Notes under the pieces: generated by a model | Told to the model about the DNA's origin: nothing | The model's input: the letters and a program-made list of their open reading frames with translations, nothing else | Database searches by the model: none | Made by a program: the position numbers and the translations under genes | Assembly (NCBI GenBank): GCA_019339365.1 | Contig: CP079859.1 | Location: forward strand, 2,294,001-2,358,000 | Reading direction: 5' to 3' | DNA: 64,000 nt | DNA from: Vibrio neptunius | GTDB lineage: Bacteria; Pseudomonadota; Gammaproteobacteria; Enterobacterales; Vibrionaceae | Shown here: piece by piece, positions 1 through 9,693 of the stretch | Layout: each line of letters begins with the position of its first letter | Numbering within the stretch: position 1 is the first letter of the stretch

Positions 1-142
1 CGAGCACTAATTTGTCGTCCGCACGAATGACACAAGCTGCTCCTTCGATTTCAGGTTGTTTTTGTTCTGCGAATAGTAGAGACGAAAAAAATGAGAGTGA
101 AAAAAACAAAAACACTCGTTCCAACTGCTTAAAAATGGCCAT
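1..142 (-). CDS. Nudix-type hydrolase, N-terminal part only
   Basis: Only the first 47 codons lie in the window; the gene runs off the left edge. The translation starts MAIFKQLERV, continues with a hydrophobic stretch ending near SLLFAEQ that resembles a signal peptide, and then reads GAACVIRADDKLVL, which fits the first strand of a Nudix fold. The Nudix box itself would lie outside the window, so the family call is from memory of similar Vibrio exported MutT-like proteins. The start lies 15 bases after the stop of the GNAT gene on the same strand, so the two are probably co-transcribed. Substrate unknown. Confidence 0.5.
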   Translation of the reverse strand, partial: MAIFKQLERVFLFFSLSFFSSLLFAEQKQPEIEGAACVIRADDKLVL

Positions 143-157
143 TTATTACTTCTTGAT

Positions 158-635
158 TTAATCCACTGACTTACGGAGCCAATGGATATGATGTTCGAAA
201 CCGAATTCTTTATAAAAATCTAAGGCAATGCTGTTAAAATGCCACACTTCAACAAATATCTGCTTAACGCCGCAGTCGTCAAAGCGTTGCTCGATCAACT
301 CACATAATTGTTTTGCGATACCTGACTTACGACACTCAGGCAATACATAAAGTTCATCGATACTTCCCATTTGCACAGGTCTACTCACACTAGAAGTCAG
401 CTCACAAAAATGACCTGATATGAACCCGACAATCCGTTGTTTATAATGAGCGACGAGTACGATACATTCAGGGTCATCTAAATATCGACCAATACTTTTT
501 TTCCTGCTCAATTTCCTCAGCAGGTTTAAAGTGCTCTGAACATTGGTTATGGTGCTCATCGTGTAGTCTGAACATCAGATCATTGAGCTGTTCCAAATCA
601 TGTGGTTGGGCTGCTCTAATTTTCACTTCTTGCAT
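158..635 (-). CDS. GNAT-family N-acetyltransferase (frame broken by one extra base)
   Basis: A small acetyl-CoA dependent acetyltransferase. The C-terminal 133 residues carry the GNAT core: a strand with IVLVAHYKQRIVGFI, then ELYVLPECRKSGIAKQLC, which is the acetyl-CoA pyrophosphate loop (R/Q-x-x-G-x-A/G type), then FYKEFGF near the end. The N-terminal 40 or so residues, starting MQEVKIRAAQPHDL at 635, are in another frame. The break lies in a run of seven T at 496-502; six would join the frames into one protein of about 158 residues, so I read it as an assembly error. Substrate cannot be told. It sits just upstream of the Nudix gene in a likely operon. Confidence 0.75.
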
Positions 636-695
636 ACTTTATTTTCGCGCCACAAATAAAGCGACAGTGTGAGTCGAACATAAAAATTTATCAAC

Positions 696-719
696 TAAAA
701 AGCCCCTTTCAAAAGGGGC
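696..719 (-). terminator. Rho-independent terminator of the prp operon
   Basis: Read on the minus strand this is GCCCCTTTTGAAAGGGGC followed by TTTTTAG. The stem is seven G/C-rich pairs with a small loop. It lies about 30 bases past the prpE stop, so it ends the propionate operon transcript. Confidence 0.8.
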
Positions 720-748
720 GATTTAATAATTATGGAACGCCATCTCAA

Positions 749-2626
749 CTATGAGTCGAGCGCTTTCTGAATTTCTTCTAAGCTTGAGGGGTCATCAATG
801 GTGGAAGGAATGGTATAGTTTTCGCCGTCGGCGATTTGTCGAATCGTCTTACGTAGGATTTTACCGGAACGAGTTTTTGGTAAACGTTCAACAACCAGTG
901 CGTGTTTAAAGCAAGCGACGGCACCGATTTCATCTCGTACCTTACCCACAAGTTCACCTTCAAGCTGCAAGTCATCGACTTTGACACCGTCCTTTAGCAC
1001 CACAAACCCTAATGGTAGCTGCCCTTTTAAGTCATCATGCACACCAACAACCGCACATTCCGCGATAGCAGGGTGACCGCCAACAATTTCTTCCATTTCG
1101 CCGGTCGATAGTCGATGACCTGCGACATTGATCACATCATCGATACGCCCCATGATAAATAGGTAACCTTCATCATCAAGATAACCACCATCACCAGACA
1201 CATAATACCCAGAAAACTGACTTAAATACCCCGATTCGAAGCGGTCATGGTTACGCCAGACTGTAGGTAAACAACCTGGTGGCAGCGGTCGTTTCAGAGC
1301 AACAAAGCCTTGCTTGTTCGGTGCAACCGACTCTCCCAACTCATCAAGAATCTCTACCTGATAACCGGGAATGGGTTTCGTCGCCGAACCGGCTTTCACT
1401 GGCAATAGCTCAAGACCTGTCGGATTGCCTGCAATAGGCCAACCAGTCTCCGTTTGCCACCAATGATCAATCACAGGTTTTTGTGTTTTAGTTTCGACCC
1501 ACTCTAGCGTTGGCGGATCCAAGCGCTCGCCCGCCATAAAGAGCGCTTTTAAACTAGAAAGGTCGAATTGCTTGATAAGCTTCCCATCGGGGTCTTCTTT
1601 CTTTATTGCGCGAAAAGCCGTTGGCGCAGAGAAAAGCACATCAACTTTATACTCTTCACACACTCGCCAGAATGCGCCCGGATCCGGAGTCCGTACTGGC
1701 TTGCCTTCAAATAGTACTGTTGTACAGCCATGAATCAGCGGCGCATAGACAATGTAAGAGTGGCCTACGACCCAGCCCACATCAGAAGCTGCCCAGTAAA
1801 CACCATTTTGTGGAACATTATAAATCGCACTCATTGAGTACTTCATCGCGACAGCGTGGCCTCCGTTGTCACGCACGACTCCTTTCGGTTTTCCGGTTGT
1901 TCCTGAGGTGTAAAGAATGTAGAGAGGGTCAGTAGCCAGAACTGGTACGCACGCATGAGGTAAAGCGTTGTTGCAAGCCTTTATCCAATCTACGTCTCGC
2001 GCCTGATTTAAATCTGCTTTACATTGTGAGCGTTGTAAAACCAAAACCTTTTCTGGTTTCCAACGGCTATCCATTACGGCTTTATCAACCATAGGTTTAT
2101 AGGGAATCACTTTATTAATCTCGATACCACAAGACGCTGTCATAATAACTTTTGGCTCAGCGTCTTCTATTCGTACTGCAAGCTCATTGGGAGCAAAGCC
2201 TCCGAATACAACAGAGTGAATAGCCCCTAATCGTGCACATGCCAACATCGCCATTGCAGCTTCTGGAATCATTGGCATGTAAATAACAACCCGATCACCT
2301 TTTTCAACCCCTTGTTCTGCTAGCATCCCAGCGATCTTAGCGACCTGGTCCCTAAGCTCTTGGTATGTGTACTTTTGCTTGTTACCGGTGACAGGAGAGT
2401 CATAGATCAGAGCTGTTGTCTCCCCTCTTCCTTGTTCACAATGGTAATCGAGTGCAAGCCAACATGTGTTTAGCACACCATCAGGGAACCAACGCTCAAT
2501 ACTGTTCTCATCCATTTGCAAAATGGTCTTAGGTTGCTCAAACCAGTCCAATTGCTCAGCTTGCGCTTTCCAAAACTGCTGTGGGTTTTCCTGTGCCCAA
2601 AGGTATTCTTTCTGATATGCAGACAT
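749..2626 (-). CDS. prpE: Propionyl-CoA synthetase PrpE
   Basis: Activates propionate with ATP and CoA to propionyl-CoA, the entry step of the methylcitrate cycle, in the cytoplasm. The 625-residue protein has the adenylate-forming signature YTSGTTGKPKGVV (about residue 245), the hinge and core motif GRIDDVINVAGHRLST, and the C-terminal acylation-regulated lysine in PKTRSGKILRK. It is full length for the acetyl/propionyl-CoA synthetase family. I place the start at MSAYQKEY because a strong GGAGG site lies about seven bases upstream; an earlier start at 2653 lacks this. It is the last gene of the leftward operon, behind prpF. Being in the methylcitrate operon favours PrpE over acetyl-CoA synthetase. 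Confidence 0.93.
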   Translation of the reverse strand: MSAYQKEYLWAQENPQQFWKAQAEQLDWFEQPKTILQMDENSIERWFPDGVLNTCWLALDYHCEQGRGETTALIYDSPVTGNKQKYTYQELRDQVAKIAGMLAEQGVEKGDRVVIYMPMIPEAAMAMLACARLGAIHSVVFGGFAPNELAVRIEDAEPKVIMTASCGIEINKVIPYKPMVDKAVMDSRWKPEKVLVLQRSQCKADLNQARDVDWIKACNNALPHACVPVLATDPLYILYTSGTTGKPKGVVRDNGGHAVAMKYSMSAIYNVPQNGVYWAASDVGWVVGHSYIVYAPLIHGCTTVLFEGKPVRTPDPGAFWRVCEEYKVDVLFSAPTAFRAIKKEDPDGKLIKQFDLSSLKALFMAGERLDPPTLEWVETKTQKPVIDHWWQTETGWPIAGNPTGLELLPVKAGSATKPIPGYQVEILDELGESVAPNKQGFVALKRPLPPGCLPTVWRNHDRFESGYLSQFSGYYVSGDGGYLDDEGYLFIMGRIDDVINVAGHRLSTGEMEEIVGGHPAIAECAVVGVHDDLKGQLPLGFVVLKDGVKVDDLQLEGELVGKVRDEIGAVACFKHALVVERLPKTRSGKILRKTIRQIADGENYTIPSTIDDPSSLEEIQKALDS

Positions 2627-2683
2627 AATGCTTCCTCCAGTATGTCCTGACATTACTTACATCGGGTTTGTTACCGACGAGTT

Positions 2684-3874
2684 TTATTCTTCAAAGACAT
2701 TGGAGGGAACACGCACAAAGCCCTCCATCAAAATACGAGCGCTTCGGCTCATTGCGGCTTTTTCTACCACCCAGCCTTGGTTTGAATGAGCAGCCCGCGC
2801 GCCTACTTTTAGCGTTCCTGACGGATGCCCGAAGGTCACTGAATGCTTCTCCCCGCCTCCAGCAGCCAAGTTGACCAGTGTCCCTGACACACATGAAGCT
2901 GAAGCAATAGCGACTGCAGCTGTACCCATCATTGCATGATGTAACTGGCCCATAGACAAAGCTCTCACCAGCAGATCTACGTCATTTTCATCAATCTGTT
3001 TTCCGCTTGAGGCTTGATAACTCTTCGCTTTGCTAATAAAAGCCACCTTAGGGGTGTGTTGGCGAGATTCAGCTTCTTCGACCTTATCGATAAGCCCCAT
3101 TTTTAGTGCGCCGTAAGCTCGTATTTTTTCAAATCGTGCTAATGCCACCTCATCACTATTGATATCTTGTTGAAGTTCAGTACCAGAGTAACCAAGGGCA
3201 TCCGCATCAATAAAAATCGTTGGAATACCCGCATTAATTAGGGTTGCGTTAAACATTCCAACCTCAGGCACCTCGAGATCATCGACTAAATTGCCCGTTG
3301 GGAACATACTTCCGTCGCCCGCAGCAGGTTGCATGAAGTCGACTTGAATTTCAGCCGCAGGAAAAGTCACTCCGTCTAGCTCAAAGTCTCCAGTTTCCTG
3401 AACAAGTCCATTGCGGATAGGCACGTGGATGACAATCGTTTTTCCGATATTGGCCTGCCACACTCTCACAGCAACCACACCGTTTTCCGGTATACGCTCT
3501 GCAGGAATTAACCCAGCATGAATTGCAAACGGGCCAACCGCAGCCGATAGGTTTCCACAATTTCCACTCCAGTCAACAAAAGGCTTATCAATGGAGACTT
3601 GCCCAAATAGGTAATCCACATCGTGATCAGGCTGACTACTCAGCGAAACAATGACGGTTTTGCTTGTACTCGAAGTTGCCCCTCCCATACCATCGATTTG
3701 TTTGGAATAGGGATCTGGGCTACCAATGACTCTTAGCAACAACGCATCTCGAGCCTTTCCCGGTTTTTGTGCCTCTTCGGGTAAATCAGAAAGATTAAAG
3801 AACACACCCTTACTCGTACCGCCTCGCATATAGGTCGCGGCGACTTTTATCTGACTCGGTCTAATGTCATTCAT
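2684..3874 (-). CDS. prpF: 2-methylaconitate cis-trans isomerase PrpF
   Basis: Isomerises the AcnD product so that it can be hydrated to 2-methylisocitrate. The protein of about 396 residues begins MNDIRPSQIKVAATYMRGGTSKG; the RGGTSKG loop near the N terminus and SGNCGNLSAAVGPFAI in the middle are typical of the PrpF/DapF-like fold, where a conserved Cys lies in the second motif. The chosen ATG has AAGGAG five bases upstream, overlapping the acnD stop, so translation is likely coupled to acnD. PrpF always accompanies AcnD in genomes that lack PrpD, as here. Confidence 0.93.
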   Translation of the reverse strand: MNDIRPSQIKVAATYMRGGTSKGVFFNLSDLPEEAQKPGKARDALLLRVIGSPDPYSKQIDGMGGATSSTSKTVIVSLSSQPDHDVDYLFGQVSIDKPFVDWSGNCGNLSAAVGPFAIHAGLIPAERIPENGVVAVRVWQANIGKTIVIHVPIRNGLVQETGDFELDGVTFPAAEIQVDFMQPAAGDGSMFPTGNLVDDLEVPEVGMFNATLINAGIPTIFIDADALGYSGTELQQDINSDEVALARFEKIRAYGALKMGLIDKVEEAESRQHTPKVAFISKAKSYQASSGKQIDENDVDLLVRALSMGQLHHAMMGTAAVAIASASCVSGTLVNLAAGGGEKHSVTFGHPSGTLKVGARAAHSNQGWVVEKAAMSRSARILMEGFVRVPSNVFEE

Positions 3875-3883
3875 AATCACTCC

Positions 3884-6475
3884 TTACTGAGTCAGAAAGT
3901 CTTGGGCGAAACGTTGTAATACACCGCCTGCGTTGTAAACCAATACTTCGTCGGCGGTATCGAGTCGGCACGTGACCGGCACGTCCAGCTTTTCACCGTT
4001 TTGGCGTGTGACAACTAAAGCAAGATCAGTCCCCGGCTTAATCTCACCAATCACATCATAAAGCTCGGTACCATCAAGCATTAATGACTGACGGTTGACA
4101 CCTTCTTTAAATTGCAAAGGAAGTACGCCCATCCCGACAAGATTGGTTCGGTGGATACGCTCAAAACCTTCGGCAACGATAGCTTCAACGCCTGCCAAGC
4201 GAACGCCTTTTGCCGCCCAGTCACGAGATGAGCCCTGACCATAATCGGCTCCTGCAACAACAATTAGGGGTTGTTTTCGGTTCATATAGGTTTCGATCGC
4301 TTCCCACATACGCGTGACCTTTCCTTCAGGCTCAATACGAGCCAGAGAACCTTGAACAACCTCGCCTTCGTCTCTAACCATTTCGTTAAATAACTTAGGA
4401 TTTGCAAAGGTCGCACGCTGCGCGGTAAGGTGGTCTCCACGGTGAGTCGCGTAGGAGTTGAAGTCTTCTTCAGGAACTCCCATTTTCGCTAGATACTCAC
4501 CTGCAGCGCTGGACGCAAGAATGGCGTTAGAGGGAGACAAATGATCGGTGGTAATGTTGTCACCCAGTATGGCTAGCGGTCTCATTGAAGACAGTGTTCT
4601 TTCGCCCGCCAATGCGCCTTCCCAATAAGGTGGTCTGCGAATGTATGTACTTTGCGGGCGCCAGTCATACAAAGGATCACTGTTGTTTTGTTCGTCATCA
4701 AGCTTAAACATTTGAATATAAACTTGATTAAACTGCTCAGGTCTAACGTACTTACCCACTACCGCGTCAATTTCTTCGTCAGTTGGCCAAAGGTCATTAA
4801 GGTAAATAGGCTTGCCCTCAAAGTCTGTACCCAACGCATCTCGCTCGATATCGAAGCGAATCGTTCCTGCCAACGCATAAGCAACAACCAACGGCGGTGA
4901 CGCCAAAAATGCTTGTTTCGCATAAGGATGGATACGCCCGTCGAAGTTGCGGTTACCAGAAAGTACCGCCGTCGAATACAAATCTCGGTCAATGATTTCT
5001 TGCTGAATCTCAGGGTCTAACGCACCACTCATCCCGTTACATGTCGTGCACGCATACGCGACGATACCAAAGCCGAGTTTTTCCATCTCTTCAAGCAAAC
5101 CTGCTTCTTCAAGATACAACTTCGCGACTTTTGAACCGGGAGCGAAAGACGACTTCACCCATGGCTTACGTACAAGGCCCAATTGGTTGGCTTTCTTGGC
5201 AACTAAACCTGCGGCGACAACGTTTCTTGGGTTACTGGTGTTAGTACAGGAGGTGATCGCTGCAATAATTACCGCACCATCGGGCAATTGACCTTCACTC
5301 TCTTGCCACTGGCCTGCAATACCTTGTGAAGCTAGCTCTGACGTCGGCAAACGGCGATGTGGATTCGAAGGGCCGGCCATATTGCGTGTTACTGCAGACA
5401 AATCAAACTCAAGCACTCGTTCGTATTGCGCTGAATCTAAGTCATCAGCCCAAAGGCCCGTTTGTTTGGCGTAGTTCTCAACCAGTTCAACTTGTTGGTC
5501 ATCTCGCCCCGTCAATTTTAGGTAGGTGAGCGTTTGTTCATCAATATAGAACATGCCTGCTGTTGCACCGTATTCAGGCGTCATGTTTGAGATGGTTGCT
5601 CGATCACCAATTGTCAGGTCACTGGCACCCTCGCCGAAGAACTCAAGGTACGATGAGACAACACGCTCATTGCGTAAGAACTCAGTGATTGCCAGAACGA
5701 TATCCGTTGCCGTAATACCAGGTTGGCGTTTACCCGTGAGCTTAACACCCACAATATCTGGTAGGCGCATCATTGATGGTCGACCTAACATTACTGTTTC
5801 CGCTTCAAGCCCACCCACACCAATAGCAATAACACCTAACGCGTCCACATGCGGGGTATGACTGTCAGTTCCGACACAGGTGTCCGGATAAGCAATACCT
5901 TGTTTGGCTTGCACTACAGGTGACATTTTTTCCAGATTAATCTGGTGCATAATGCCGTTACCTGCAGGAATAACGCTGACGTTTTCGAAGGCCGTTTTAC
6001 ACCACTCGATAAAGTGAAAACGGTCTTCGTTGCGACGCTCTTCGATCGCACGGTTTTTCTCGAACGCATCGGATTCAAAACCCGCGTGCTCTACCGCCAG
6101 AGAGTGGTCGACGATCAGTTGGGTCTCCACCACAGGGTTCACTTTAGCAGGGTCTCCTCCTTGATCGGCAATTGCATCACGTAAACCAGCTAAATCAACC
6201 AAAGCCGTTTGTCCCAAAATATCGTGACACACCACGCGTGCTGGATACCAAGGAAAATCTAAATCACGCTTGCGATCAATCAGTTGTTTAAGAGAGGCCG
6301 TGAGAGACTCCGGCTCACACCTTCGGACTAATTGCTCGGCAAGAACACGCGATGTGTAAGGGAGAGTCTCATAAGCTCCTGGCGTAATATCATTGACTGC
6401 TTCTCGGGCATCGAAAAAATCAAGATCAGATCCCGGAAGCGGCTTACGATATTTTAAATTCACTGTACTACTCAT
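3884..6475 (-). CDS. acnD: Fe/S-dependent 2-methylisocitrate dehydratase AcnD
   Basis: Aconitase-family enzyme of the methylcitrate cycle that dehydrates 2-methylcitrate to a methylaconitate isomer. At 863 residues it matches the AcnD/AcnA length. Cluster ligands are visible as AAITSCTNTSNP (one Cys) and YACTTCNG (two Cys). The C-terminal swivel domain carries GSSRDWAAKG and GVEAIVAEGFERIHRTNL. It resembles AcnA closely, but its place between prpC and prpF identifies it as AcnD. It replaces the cofactor-free dehydratase PrpD used by enteric bacteria. Confidence 0.93.
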   Translation of the reverse strand: MSSTVNLKYRKPLPGSDLDFFDAREAVNDITPGAYETLPYTSRVLAEQLVRRCEPESLTASLKQLIDRKRDLDFPWYPARVVCHDILGQTALVDLAGLRDAIADQGGDPAKVNPVVETQLIVDHSLAVEHAGFESDAFEKNRAIEERRNEDRFHFIEWCKTAFENVSVIPAGNGIMHQINLEKMSPVVQAKQGIAYPDTCVGTDSHTPHVDALGVIAIGVGGLEAETVMLGRPSMMRLPDIVGVKLTGKRQPGITATDIVLAITEFLRNERVVSSYLEFFGEGASDLTIGDRATISNMTPEYGATAGMFYIDEQTLTYLKLTGRDDQQVELVENYAKQTGLWADDLDSAQYERVLEFDLSAVTRNMAGPSNPHRRLPTSELASQGIAGQWQESEGQLPDGAVIIAAITSCTNTSNPRNVVAAGLVAKKANQLGLVRKPWVKSSFAPGSKVAKLYLEEAGLLEEMEKLGFGIVAYACTTCNGMSGALDPEIQQEIIDRDLYSTAVLSGNRNFDGRIHPYAKQAFLASPPLVVAYALAGTIRFDIERDALGTDFEGKPIYLNDLWPTDEEIDAVVGKYVRPEQFNQVYIQMFKLDDEQNNSDPLYDWRPQSTYIRRPPYWEGALAGERTLSSMRPLAILGDNITTDHLSPSNAILASSAAGEYLAKMGVPEEDFNSYATHRGDHLTAQRATFANPKLFNEMVRDEGEVVQGSLARIEPEGKVTRMWEAIETYMNRKQPLIVVAGADYGQGSSRDWAAKGVRLAGVEAIVAEGFERIHRTNLVGMGVLPLQFKEGVNRQSLMLDGTELYDVIGEIKPGTDLALVVTRQNGEKLDVPVTCRLDTADEVLVYNAGGVLQRFAQDFLTQ

Positions 6476-6555
6476 ATCATTGCTTCCAATCAGATAATAT
6501 TCGGGTATCCGAGCCTCCTTACTCGCTGGTAAGGAGACTCATGGGTAACTGGGTG

Positions 6556-7685
6556 TTACCTCTTTTCGATAGGAACCCAATCCTGATGTTCAGGACCTGT
6601 GTAATCCGCACTTGGGCGAATAATGCGGTTGTTGGCACGCTGCTCATAAACGTGTGCAGCCCAGCCAGTCAATCGGCTCATGACGAAGATAGGTGTAAAC
6701 AACTTGGTTGGAATGTCCATAAAGTGGTACGCCGAAGCGTGGAAGAAATCTGCATTACAGAACAGTCCCTTTTCACGTTTCATCACCGATTCGACTCGCT
6801 CAGAGACTGCATAAAGGTGTGTATCGCCCACTTTATCTGAGAGCGCTTTCGACCAACGTTTGATTAATGCATTTCGAGGGTCACTTTCACGATAGATAGC
6901 ATGACCAAAGCCCATGATTTTATCTTTATTGGCTAGCATCTGCATGATGTTGGTTTCTGCCTCATCAGGCGTCTGCCAGTTTTCGATCATTTCCATCGCA
7001 GCTTCGTTTGCCCCACCATGCAGCGGACCACGCAGAGTGCCAATTGCAGCCGTAATACAAGAATGGATATCCGACAACGTCGAGGCACAAACACGTGCCG
7101 CAAACGTCGAGGCATTAAACTCGTGCTCCGCATAGAGAATCAGCGAGCAATGCATGACCTGCTTATGCAGTTCACTCCGGATCTTTGTCCGTGAGCATTT
7201 TAAGAAAATAGCCACCAATACAATCTTGAGACTGATCGTCGGTATCAATTCGGAACGCCATCATGACTGAATCGGTACCAGTAACAAATGATGGCAGGGA
7301 ATAGCGCCAGCATTCGTTCCGTCGCATCATGTTGCTCAGAAAAGTCCATTTCCTGTTCAAGGTTGCCAAGAACCGAGCAACCTGTTCGCATCACATCCAT
7401 TGGGTGAGCGCTTGCTGGAACCAGTTCCAAAGCTTGCTTCAGCTCAGCAGGTAAGCCGCGTAAGCCAATCAGGCGCGTTTTGTATTCATCCAGCTCCTGC
7501 TGCGTCGGTAAGTGACCACGCAACAGTAGATGAGCTACTTCTTCAAACTGCGCATTATTGGCTAGATCGGTGATATCGTAACCTCGATACGTCAGACCGG
7601 TACCTGTTTTACCGACGGTGCATAATGCAGTGCTACCGGCGCTTTGACCTCGTAGGCCTGCACCACCTATCTCTTTAGTTGGCAT
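6556..7685 (-). CDS. prpC: 2-methylcitrate synthase PrpC (two frame breaks)
   Basis: Condenses propionyl-CoA with oxaloacetate to 2-methylcitrate. The start MPTKEIGGAGL at 7685 has AGGAG seven bases upstream. Citrate-synthase features are YRGYDI near the N terminus, LYAEHEFNASTF in the middle, LRGPLHGGANE and GFGHAIYRESDPR (active-site His residues), and a C terminus ending VPIEKR. The protein is split in three frames: near 7250 one extra C breaks the frame after SHDGV, and near 7175 a second shift (net one extra or two missing bases) follows DKDPE. Joined, the frames give a normal synthase of about 375 residues with no other damage, so sequence error is the likely cause. Confidence 0.88.
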
Positions 7686-7808
7686 ATTGAACTCCTTTTC
7701 TGTCCGCTCAGCCCTCTGAATGGAGCATTTTTCTGTTCGGACAAGTTTCACGTTATTGAATTAAAAGTTTTCCGATACTTTTCTTGGGCTTCCGTTTGTT
7801 TCTGTTCA

Positions 7809-8705
7809 CTATTTTCCTTCTGAAAACAACTGATCTAATTTGTCTTCGTAATCGTGGTACTTGAGGTGCTCATAGAGCTCTTTACGCGTTTGCATCGAAT
7901 CAAGCAGCGCTTCTTGATTTCCCTCTTTCAACAGGTGGGCGTATACCATTTCTGCGGCTTTATTCATCGCTCTAAAAGCACTCAATGGATACAACACCAT
8001 ATCCACATTTGATTTGGCTAACTCTTCACCACCGTACAATGGTGTTTGGCCAAATTCGGTAATATTCGCCAAGATAGGCACGTGTTTTCCAGTCGCTTGC
8101 TTTAGCGCTTCAGAGAACTGTGAATACTGCTCTAATTTATTCATTGCCTCTGGAAAAATCATGTCCGCGCCAGCTTCGACACAGGCAATCGCTCGTTCAA
8201 TAGCGCTGTCCATTCCTTCAACTGCGAGCGCATCCGTGCGAGCCATAATGACGAAACTTTCGTCATTGCGCGCATCTACTGCGGCTTTCACTCGATCAAC
8301 CATTTCTTGTTGACTGACAATGGCTTTGTTTGGTCTGTGACCACAACGTTTTTGGGCCACCTGATCTTCCATATGAATGGCGGCAGCACCGGCTTTTTCC
8401 ATTGCTTTGATCGTACGGCCGATATTAAATGCGCCACCAAAGCCAGTATCGATATCCACCAGTAAAGGCAGATCACACGCATTAGTAATGCGGTCAACAT
8501 CAACCAAGACGTCATTAAGGGTCGTGATCCCTAAATCAGGGAGGCCGTATGATGCATTGGCGATACCGCCACCTGACAAATAAATCGCTTGGTGACCTAT
8601 GTTTTTTGCCATCATGGCGCAGTATGGGTTAATCGTACCGACAATCTGCAAAGGATCATTTTGCTCTACGGCGGATCTGAATTTCGCCCCTGGAGATAAA
8701 CTCAT
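7809..8705 (-). CDS. prpB: 2-methylisocitrate lyase PrpB
   Basis: Cleaves 2-methylisocitrate to pyruvate and succinate, closing the methylcitrate cycle. The 298 residues contain the isocitrate-lyase superfamily elements [13 protein letters not shown], the metal-binding region [10 protein letters not shown], and the catalytic loop [11 protein letters not shown]. Length is normal. A purine-rich AAGGAAA site precedes the ATG. It is the first enzyme gene of the operon and starts 12 bases after the stop of the GntR regulator, so the regulator is part of the same transcript. Confidence 0.94.
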   Translation of the reverse strand: MSLSPGAKFRSAVEQNDPLQIVGTINPYCAMMAKNIGHQAIYLSGGGIANASYGLPDLGITTLNDVLVDVDRITNACDLPLLVDIDTGFGGAFNIGRTIKAMEKAGAAAIHMEDQVAQKRCGHRPNKAIVSQQEMVDRVKAAVDARNDESFVIMARTDALAVEGMDSAIERAIACVEAGADMIFPEAMNKLEQYSQFSEALKQATGKHVPILANITEFGQTPLYGGEELAKSNVDMVLYPLSAFRAMNKAAEMVYAHLLKEGNQEALLDSMQTRKELYEHLKYHDYEDKLDQLFSEGK

Positions 8706-8717
8706 GACAGTTTCCTT

Positions 8718-9422
8718 CTAGTCATTTTCAGCAAGTAAAATTTGTTGCTCTATCAACCGTCTGCTGCCTGAGATATGTCTTCTCATCAACATTTCGGCCA
8801 ACTCTTCATCACGATTACGAATCGCCTGAAGGATAAATTTATGTTCGTTCAGCGCTTCTTTGGGTCTGGATTGAGCCCGCGGCGATTGGTATCGATACAT
8901 ACGCAGCAGGTGATACAGCTCATCGCATAAGAGAGCGATAAGTTTGCTATTACGGCTCGCCTGAATAATGCGATAGTGAAAGTCAAAGTCGCCTTCCTGA
9001 TGAAAGTAAGAAGCACCTGCAACTTCATCGATGTGCTTTGAGTGCTTGGCTAGCAATAACTCCAAACTCAGCAGCTCTTCTCGAGAGATATAACGTGCCG
9101 CCAAGCGTGCCGCCATCCCCTCTAAAGCCTCCCTGACAGCGTAAATTTCAACTAGCTTTTCGGGGGAGAAGGTAATCACTCTTGCCCCGACATGGGGAAT
9201 ACGCTCAATCAACCCTAGCCCCTCAAGTCGCATTATGGCTTCTCGCAGTGGACCTCGGCTCACTTCAAACCGTTTCGCTAACTCAGGCTCGGAGATCTTA
9301 CTTCCGGGTTCCAAATCACCTTCGACAATGGCTTCAATCAGAATTTCAGTCAGACTTTCTGATTTGGTGTTTTCTTTCTCTGTTGTTTTAGTTTTCATAC
9401 GAGTCGTGAGTTCATCATTCAT
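8718..9422 (-). CDS. GntR/FadR-subfamily regulator of the propionate operon
   Basis: Probable repressor of its own operon. It has an N-terminal winged helix (about residues 20-90) with the GntR hallmark VSRGPLREAIMRLEGLGLIERIPHVGARV, followed by an all-helical FCD effector domain with the metal/ligand residues spread over EALEGMAARLA, DFHYRI and LNEHKFILQAI. At 234 residues it is a typical FCD member. It lies first in the prp operon with a twin palindrome 70-100 bases upstream of its start. Vibrio and Shewanella use a GntR-type regulator here instead of the sigma-54 activator PrpR of enterics (recollection); the effector is presumably 2-methylcitrate or a relative (inference). Confidence 0.85.
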   Translation of the reverse strand: MNDELTTRMKTKTTEKENTKSESLTEILIEAIVEGDLEPGSKISEPELAKRFEVSRGPLREAIMRLEGLGLIERIPHVGARVITFSPEKLVEIYAVREALEGMAARLAARYISREELLSLELLLAKHSKHIDEVAGASYFHQEGDFDFHYRIIQASRNSKLIALLCDELYHLLRMYRYQSPRAQSRPKEALNEHKFILQAIRNRDEELAEMLMRRHISGSRRLIEQQILLAEND

Positions 9423-9494
9423 ACTTTGCTCGCTTATCTGTCTAACTCAATGTGTCAACAGTTACTAGGTTATAACGATAAAATAGCCGATCAA

Positions 9495-9525
9495 ATTGTC
9501 GACAATCAAGAGAATTGTCGACAAT
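9495..9525. promoter_or_regulatory. Twin 12-bp palindromic operator upstream of the prp operon
   Basis: Two perfect copies of the palindrome ATTGTCGACAAT occupy 9495-9506 and 9514-9525, centre to centre 19 bp, which puts them nearly on the same helical face. They lie between the GntR gene (minus) and the lipoprotein gene (plus). A TNGTNNNACNA-like core is typical of FadR-type GntR sites, so this is very likely the autoregulatory operator of the regulator at 8718-9422. Confidence 0.8.
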
Positions 9526-9693
9526 TTAGACTAAGGTATAAGCTAATCCGTTATGGATATCTGCATTTAAGGAAACAAAATACGCGATTCTCATTGCTGT
9601 TTGTGAGCTCTATCGGCAAGAACAACACAAGAACAATGACTTAACTCTTACTTGTCATTAGTATCGGTACTGTAGAAGTAACCATGGATATCT

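Noticed and set aside
1606-1935. Plus-strand open frame inside prpE
   Set aside because: Antisense to a well-conserved enzyme, no ribosome site, composition mirrors the prpE codons; a shadow frame.
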